Assembly (NCBI GenBank): GCA_900542425.1
Contig: UQNQ01000010.1
Coordinates: forward strand, 1-53,238
From: an uncultured Eubacteriales bacterium
Lineage (GTDB): Bacteria; Bacillota; Clostridia; Oscillospirales; CAG-272
Direction of reading: 5' to 3'
Length of the DNA stretch: 53,238 nucleotides
Positions within the stretch are counted from its first letter, which is position 1. Each line of letters opens with the position of its first letter. A program made the translations under genes and the position numbers. Shown piece after piece: positions 48,681-53,238 of this stretch. The notes beneath the pieces were generated by a model, which worked only from the letters and a program-made list of their open reading frames with translations, made no database searches and had not been told where the DNA came from.

Positions 48681-50537
48681 ATGTATTGCTACAGAAAAGT
48701 AACGGAGGATCTTTATTGGATCGGCGGCAATGACCGCAGGCTTTCTTTATTCGAGGGAGTTTATTCTGTTCCTGACGGCGTTTCCTATAACTCCTATCTT
48801 CTGATGGATGAAAAGACAGTTTTATTTGATACGGTCGATCATGCAGTAGAAAAGGTATTTTTTGAAAATCTTGCGCATATTTTGAACGGACGTCCGCTTG
48901 ATTATCTTGTGATTCATCATATGGAGCCGGATCATTCCGCCGCGTTACACGAGCTTGTACTGCGCTATCCGGATGTCAGAATCATCTGCAACGCAAAAAT
49001 TGCGGCGATGATTCAGCGCTTTTTTGATTTTGATGTGGAGTCCCGCGCTCATCTCGTAAAAGAAGGGGATACCTTTGCTTTCGGAAAACACAGCCTGACT
49101 TTTGTAATGGCGCCTATGGTGCATTGGCCTGAAGTCATGGTGAGCTATGATCCGACGGATAAGATTCTGTTTTCCGCGGATGCTTTCGGTTCTTTCGGTG
49201 CTTTGAACGGTGCGCTCTTCGCAGATGAAGTGGATTTTATGCGGGATTATCTGGATGAGGCAAGGCGTTATTATACAAATATTGTCGGCAAATACGGAAT
49301 GCAGGTTCAAGCATTGCTGAAAAAAGCGGCGGAACTGGATATCCAAATGATTTGTCCTCTGCATGGTTTTGTATGGAGAAAGAATCTGGGCGATTTTATC
49401 GAGAAGTACCAAAAATGGAGCACGTATGAACCCGAACAGACCGGCGTTATGATCGCTTATGCTTCCGTTTACGGCAATACCGCCAACGCGGCGGATATTC
49501 TTGCCTGCCGTCTGCGTGATCTCGGCATTCCGACGGCAGTATATGATGTATCCATTACTCCCGCGTCGGATATTATTGCAGCAGCGTTTCAGTGGAGTCA
49601 TCTTGTTTTTGCTTCCACTACGTATAATGCGGGAATCTTTGTAACAATGGAGGCGCTTATCAGCGATCTTGTCGCACACAATATCCAGAACCGTACTGTC
49701 GGAATTATCGAGAATGGGACATGGGCGGCGACAAGCGGCGGACTTATCCGTACAGCACTTGAAAAATGCAAAAATATAAGATTTGTCGGTGAAACTGTGA
49801 ATATCCCGTCTTCTGTCAGAGCCGAAACCTATGAAAGTCTTATGGCGCTTTCGGATGCGATTGCACAAACGATGCCGAGGAAAACACAGCCTGCGGCGCG
49901 GACTCCTGTTTATACCGGTGAGAAAAAAATAGACACGGCTGCCATGTTCCGCCTTTCCTACGGACTCTTTGTCCTGACGGCACGGGAGGCAGACAAGGAT
50001 AACGGATGCATCATCAATACAGCAGGACAAGTAACGGATTCTCCTATGAGAATTTCGATTACCGTTAATAAAACCAGTCTGACACATGATATGATCGAAA
50101 GAACCGGAATTTTCAATCTTTCTGTTTTAACGACGGATACACCAATGACGGTATTTGAGCGTTTTGGATTTGCAAGCGGCAGAAATACCGATAAATTTGC
50201 CGGTTGTGAATCGGAAATGCGGACGGCAAACGGAGTACGTTATATACCTAAGTATACGAATGCGGTGATTTCAGGGCATGTTGTGGAACAAACGGATTGC
50301 GGAACGCACACGATATTTATTGCAGATGTTACAGAAGCAGCTCTTCTCTCAGATGCGGAAAGTGTGACTTATCAGTATTATTTTGATCATATCAAGCCTC
50401 GGAAACAGGCTTCACCGGAGAAGAAAAAAGGATTTGTATGTAAGATCTGCGGATATATATATGAAGGGGATGAGCTTCCTGCGGATTTTGTATGCCCCAT
50501 TTGCAAGCATGGCGCTTCTGATTTTGAAAGAATTTAA
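48681..50537 (+). CDS. Flavodiiron protein fused to flavin reductase-like and rubredoxin domains
   Basis: A 618-residue four-part enzyme. (1) A metallo-beta-lactamase-like diiron domain (1-250) has H80-x-E82-x-D84-H85 in 'IHHMEPDHSAAL', plus 'SADAFGSFG' and 'CPLHGFVW' ligands. (2) A flavodoxin domain (about 255-395) has FMN loop 'ASVYGNTANAA'. (3) A flavin reductase-like split barrel (about 420-560) includes 'VTDSPMRISITVNKTSLTHD'. (4) A C-terminal rubredoxin has 'CKICGYIYEG' and 'CPICKHGASDF'. Such proteins reduce O2 to water or NO to N2O and protect anaerobes. The fused reductase and rubredoxin suggest electrons pass within one chain, so few separate carriers are needed. Confidence 0.95.
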   Translation: MYCYRKVTEDLYWIGGNDRRLSLFEGVYSVPDGVSYNSYLLMDEKTVLFDTVDHAVEKVFFENLAHILNGRPLDYLVIHHMEPDHSAALHELVLRYPDVRIICNAKIAAMIQRFFDFDVESRAHLVKEGDTFAFGKHSLTFVMAPMVHWPEVMVSYDPTDKILFSADAFGSFGALNGALFADEVDFMRDYLDEARRYYTNIVGKYGMQVQALLKKAAELDIQMICPLHGFVWRKNLGDFIEKYQKWSTYEPEQTGVMIAYASVYGNTANAADILACRLRDLGIPTAVYDVSITPASDIIAAAFQWSHLVFASTTYNAGIFVTMEALISDLVAHNIQNRTVGIIENGTWAATSGGLIRTALEKCKNIRFVGETVNIPSSVRAETYESLMALSDAIAQTMPRKTQPAARTPVYTGEKKIDTAAMFRLSYGLFVLTAREADKDNGCIINTAGQVTDSPMRISITVNKTSLTHDMIERTGIFNLSVLTTDTPMTVFERFGFASGRNTDKFAGCESEMRTANGVRYIPKYTNAVISGHVVEQTDCGTHTIFIADVTEAALLSDAESVTYQYYFDHIKPRKQASPEKKKGFVCKICGYIYEGDELPADFVCPICKHGASDFERI

Positions 50538-50561
50538 AAATCTGTTGGAATTCATTTTGTA

Positions 50562-50591
50562 TTGACAAGATTCATTGTCATATGATACACT
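50562..50591 (+). promoter_or_regulatory. Promoter of the SPFH/zinc-ribbon operon with overlapping palindrome
   Basis: TTGACA (50562-50567), 18 bases, TACACT (50586-50591). A perfect inverted repeat TGACAA-N6-TTGTCA (50563-50580) covers the -35 box. Confidence 0.65.
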
Positions 50592-50603
50592 AAAACTGTA
50601 ATA

Positions 50604-50617
50604 TATCATGAATGATA
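50604..50617 (+). promoter_or_regulatory. Palindrome just after the transcription start, possible operator
   Basis: TATCAT-GA-ATGATA is a perfect 6+6 inverted repeat between the promoter and the AAGGAG site of the gene at 50637. Its position at about +6 suits a repressor site; no regulator is identified. Confidence 0.4.
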
Positions 50618-50636
50618 GATAAGAAAGGAGAAAAAT

Positions 50637-52046
50637 ATGGGACTGATTAAGGCGTTTGCCGGTGCATTGGGAGGCGTTACGGCTGATCAATGGCGTGAAT
50701 ACTTTTACTGTGATTCACTTTCGGCGAATACGCTCGTCGCGAAAGGCCAGAAACGTGTTTCCGGACGTTCTTCGAATCGGAAGGGAGATGAAAATATCAT
50801 CTCAAACGGTTCTGTGATTGCTGTCAACGAAGGGCAGTGTATGATTATCGTTGAACAGGGAAAAGTAACGGAACTCTGTGCGCAGGCCGGCGAGTTTCTT
50901 TATGACAGCTCAACGGAGCCGAGCATTTTTTACGGAGGGCTTGGAAAGGGAATCTTAGATTCTTTTAAGGCAATCGGCAAGCGTTTTACGTTCGGCGGAG
51001 ATACTGCGAAGGATCAGCGCGTTTATTTCTTCAACACGAAGGAAATTATGGGAAACAAGTATGGAACGCCAAATCCCGTGCCGTTCCGTGTTGTGGACCG
51101 CAATGTCGGACTGGATGTCGATATTGCTATACGCTGTCATGGAGAATATTCTTATAAGATTACGAATCCGATTCTTTTTTATACCAATGTTTGCGGCAAT
51201 GTAGCAGATGTTTATGACCGTTCGGAGATTGATGGTCAGCTGAAAAGTGAATTGATGACAGCGCTTCAGCCGGCATTTGCGAAAATTTCCGATATGGGCA
51301 TCCGTTACAGTGCTTTGCCGGGACATACGATGGAGATGGCAGAAGCGCTGAACGAGGTGCTTTCAGAAAAATGGTCCGGTATGCGCGGCATTTCGATTTT
51401 TTCCATTGGTATCAATTCCGTTACGGCATCCGAAGAGGACGAGCGGATGATTAAGGAGCTCCAGCGCAACGCGGCATACCGCAATCCGACGATGGCGGCG
51501 GCAACATTGGTCGGGGCGCAAGCGCAGGCCATGCAGGATGCGGCCAAAAATACCGGCGGAGCCGGTGCTTTTATGGGCTTTGCCGGTATGAATATGGCAA
51601 ATGCAGCGGGCGGTATGAACGCAAGGGATCTTTATGCTATGGGAGCGGCACAGACATCTCAGAATGCAGGAGGAGAAGCTGCGGCAAGCCGTGATTCATG
51701 GAAATGTTCATGCGGAACGGTGAATGCAGGAAACTTCTGTTCCGGATGCGGCAAGCCCAAACCTGCGCCGGAAGGATCTTGGAAATGTGCGTGTGGCGCT
51801 GAAAATACGGGAAAATTCTGCAATCAGTGCGGAAAACCGAAACCGACGAATACCATCGGCTGGACTTGTTCATGCGGAGCCGTTAATAAAGGCAAATTCT
51901 GCTCTGAATGCGGTAAACCGAAGCCCAAAGAAGCACCGCTCTACCGCTGCGACAAATGCGGCTGGGAGCCTAAGGATCCTATGCATCCGCCGAAATTCTG
52001 TCCGGAATGCGGCGATGTCTTTGACGAGGGCGATATTAAAAATTAA
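50637..52046 (+). CDS. SPFH-domain protein with C-terminal zinc ribbons (YdjI-like)
   Basis: A 469-residue protein. Residues about 10-300 are the SPFH/'virion core protein' domain typified by B. subtilis YdjI: 'ADQWREYFYCDSLSANTLVA', 'SNGSVIAVNEGQCMIIVEQG' and 'ADVYDRSEIDGQLKSELMTA'. An Ala/Met/Gly-rich helix follows. Three near-identical zinc ribbons come next, of the form W-x-C-x-C-G-x2-N-x-G-x-F-C-x2-C-G-K-P-K-P (about 357-430), and a fourth C-x2-C-G ribbon ends the protein. SPFH proteins form membrane scaffolds. In B. subtilis YdjI works with YdjG/YdjH and PspA in a membrane-stress complex. The next gene here is YdjG-like, which supports that comparison. Confidence 0.85.
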   Translation: MGLIKAFAGALGGVTADQWREYFYCDSLSANTLVAKGQKRVSGRSSNRKGDENIISNGSVIAVNEGQCMIIVEQGKVTELCAQAGEFLYDSSTEPSIFYGGLGKGILDSFKAIGKRFTFGGDTAKDQRVYFFNTKEIMGNKYGTPNPVPFRVVDRNVGLDVDIAIRCHGEYSYKITNPILFYTNVCGNVADVYDRSEIDGQLKSELMTALQPAFAKISDMGIRYSALPGHTMEMAEALNEVLSEKWSGMRGISIFSIGINSVTASEEDERMIKELQRNAAYRNPTMAAATLVGAQAQAMQDAAKNTGGAGAFMGFAGMNMANAAGGMNARDLYAMGAAQTSQNAGGEAAASRDSWKCSCGTVNAGNFCSGCGKPKPAPEGSWKCACGAENTGKFCNQCGKPKPTNTIGWTCSCGAVNKGKFCSECGKPKPKEAPLYRCDKCGWEPKDPMHPPKFCPECGDVFDEGDIKN

Positions 52047-52093
52047 CTGTGAAAGATAGGCAGAAAAGAATTTTTCCGGAGTGGAGGGAAAAT

Positions 52094-53238
52094 ATGGACG
52101 ATCAGAATAACCGTGAGGGGGAGACAACGGAAGAGAAGGTCGAGCATACATTATCGCAGACCGATAAAAAATGTCCGGATTGCGGCGGAACAATGGATTT
52201 TGATCCGAAAACAGGCGCGCTTCTTTGCCCCTATTGCGGCAACATTGTTGAAATTGAAGACGGAGAAGAGGAGCCGGAGCGTGCCGAGGAGCTTTCCTTT
52301 GATGACGCGGAATATACCGGAAACTGCGATTGGGGTACGGAAAAGCGCGTTATTCGCTGTAAATCCTGTGGAGCTGAGACGATTTATGATGCTTCGGTGG
52401 TATCCGGCGAATGTCCGTACTGCGGCTCCAATCAAGTCATGGAAGCCGGCGCGGAGCATATTTTGGCTCCGGGCGGAGTTTGTCCGTTTAAAATCACACC
52501 GGAGGATGCGGGGAGCCGTTTTTTGAAATGGCTTAAGAAAAAGCTGTTTTGTCCCGGCGCTGCGAAGAAAAACGCAAAAGCGGGGAAGATGCGCGGTGTT
52601 TATCTTCCGTATTGGACATTTGATGCGGATACGGATTCCACCTATACCGCACGATATGGTAAAAACCGTGTCGTTAGACGAGGAAAGGAAACGAAAGTTG
52701 TTACCGATTGGTACAGAACTTCAGGATCTTATTATGAGTTTATCAACGATCAGCTGGTTTCCGGAACGGAGAAGCATGACGGAAAAATTCTTTCGGGTAT
52801 TGAGCCGTTTCATACGGAGAACAATGTCGTATATAAGCCGGAATATGTCGCGGGATTTGCTTCCGAGCGTTATTCTATCGGTTTGAAGGCTGCTTGGGAG
52901 AGAGCAAAAAACTTTATTAAAAACCGTTTGATTTCTCATATTACGAAAAAAATCAAAGACAGTTATCATGCTGATCAAGTGAGCAATGTAAATGTGAAGA
53001 CAGTCTATCGCAATATTACATATAAATATTTAATGCTGCCTGTTTGGATGTCAAGCTTTGTCTATAAAGGGAAGGTTTATCAATTTATGGTAAACGGTCA
53101 AACCGGAAAGGTAAGCGGTAAAGCGCCGATTTCGCCGATTCGGGTAGCAATTGCCATACTAATTGGCATTGTGATAATAGGATTGCTTGCTGTCTTGGTG
53201 ATGGGTGGTGACTCCGAGATTTCTTATTATAATATGTA
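52094..53238 (+). CDS. TFIIB-type zinc-ribbon membrane protein (YdjG-like), 3' end missing
   Basis: Starts at the ATG behind TGGAGGG, 47 bases after the SPFH gene, and is cut by the window end after 381 codons. Two zinc ribbons open the protein: 'CPDCGG' with 'CPYCGN' (residues about 27-50), then 'CKSCGA' with 'CPYCGS' (about 91-117). A long soluble region follows ('GVYLPYWTFDADTDSTYTAR', 'LPVWMSSFVYKGKVYQFMVN'). A membrane helix lies at about 352-372 ('VAIAILIGIVIIGLLAVL'). The architecture matches the zinc-ribbon/'primosomal N'-like' membrane proteins encoded beside SPFH proteins, such as B. subtilis YdjG. A TPM-domain (YdjH) or PspA gene might follow outside the window. Confidence 0.82.
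   Translation, partial: MDDQNNREGETTEEKVEHTLSQTDKKCPDCGGTMDFDPKTGALLCPYCGNIVEIEDGEEEPERAEELSFDDAEYTGNCDWGTEKRVIRCKSCGAETIYDASVVSGECPYCGSNQVMEAGAEHILAPGGVCPFKITPEDAGSRFLKWLKKKLFCPGAAKKNAKAGKMRGVYLPYWTFDADTDSTYTARYGKNRVVRRGKETKVVTDWYRTSGSYYEFINDQLVSGTEKHDGKILSGIEPFHTENNVVYKPEYVAGFASERYSIGLKAAWERAKNFIKNRLISHITKKIKDSYHADQVSNVNVKTVYRNITYKYLMLPVWMSSFVYKGKVYQFMVNGQTGKVSGKAPISPIRVAIAILIGIVIIGLLAVLVMGGDSEISYYNM

Noticed and set aside
48945..50087. A 380-codon minus-strand open reading frame opposite the flavodiiron gene
   Set aside because: It lies opposite a clearly coding, motif-rich protein, and its own translation is Arg/His/Cys-rich without domains. The same holds for the long minus-strand frames over clpB (26927-27847) and prfC (31725-32612) and the plus-strand frame over the ABC exporter (2782-3723).

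Overview
The window is a piece of an anaerobic, low-to-mid GC Firmicutes chromosome. It is probably a gut-type member of Clostridia (Oscillospiraceae/Christensenellales-like); this is an inference from gene content and was not tested against a database. Pointers are strong AGGAGG-type ribosome binding sites, near-consensus TTGACA-17-TATAAT promoters, a single-chain glycyl-tRNA synthetase, a YlmC/YmxH protein, RF3, a multidomain flavodiiron protein with a fused rubredoxin, and many Fe-S proteins. I see no tRNA, rRNA, CRISPR array or complete insertion sequence. About 46 protein-coding features are supported, two of them cut by the window ends and one only a doubtful fragment.

Layout. 1-0.4 kb: the 5' end of a serine recombinase gene, the edge of a mobile element outside the window. 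0.5-7 kb (minus): an M6-like metalloprotease with a cyclophilin lipoprotein, then an operon of a small Fe-S oxidoreductase and a heterodimeric ABC exporter with one degenerate ATP site. 7-9.3 kb (plus): a YlmC-like gene and rpsB-tsf behind a structured leader. 9.6-15.1 kb (minus): a DUF4349 lipoprotein, a lipid kinase-valS operon and a small membrane protein. 15.2-17.6 kb: an A+T-rich restriction-modification island. 17.9-20.4 kb (minus): a GH78 rhamnosidase. 20.6-24.9 kb (plus): one promoter drives a nucleotidyltransferase, an AAA ATPase, an overlapping TOPRIM-like protein and a membrane-anchored lipase-like hydrolase. This is the best candidate here for a poorly described system, an OLD/PARIS/AbiL-like defence module. 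25-38.8 kb (plus): mostly housekeeping genes (a P-loop kinase, an RHH regulator with clpB, a DUF2156-GNAT fusion, a HAD phosphatase, prfC, dut, a methyltransferase, a degenerate PfkB kinase with ruvX and glyS, and a DUF368 lipid-carrier transporter).

39-41.7 kb holds an orphan phage-type cassette: an ArpU/RinA-like regulator and two tail or receptor-binding proteins, with no capsid, terminase, lysis or integrase genes. 41.8-45.2 kb has an SLC13-like transporter, an XRE regulator fused to a cysteine-ladder beta-solenoid, and an AlaX editing enzyme. 45.4-53.2 kb (plus) has an SGNH hydrolase, a small membrane protein, a DUF362/ferredoxin protein, the flavodiiron protein, and an SPFH/zinc-ribbon protein followed by a TFIIB-type zinc-ribbon membrane protein that runs off the window. 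The last two resemble B. subtilis YdjI/YdjG.

All calls are from reading the sequence. No homology search, folding or composition calculation was run. Statements about base composition are by eye.
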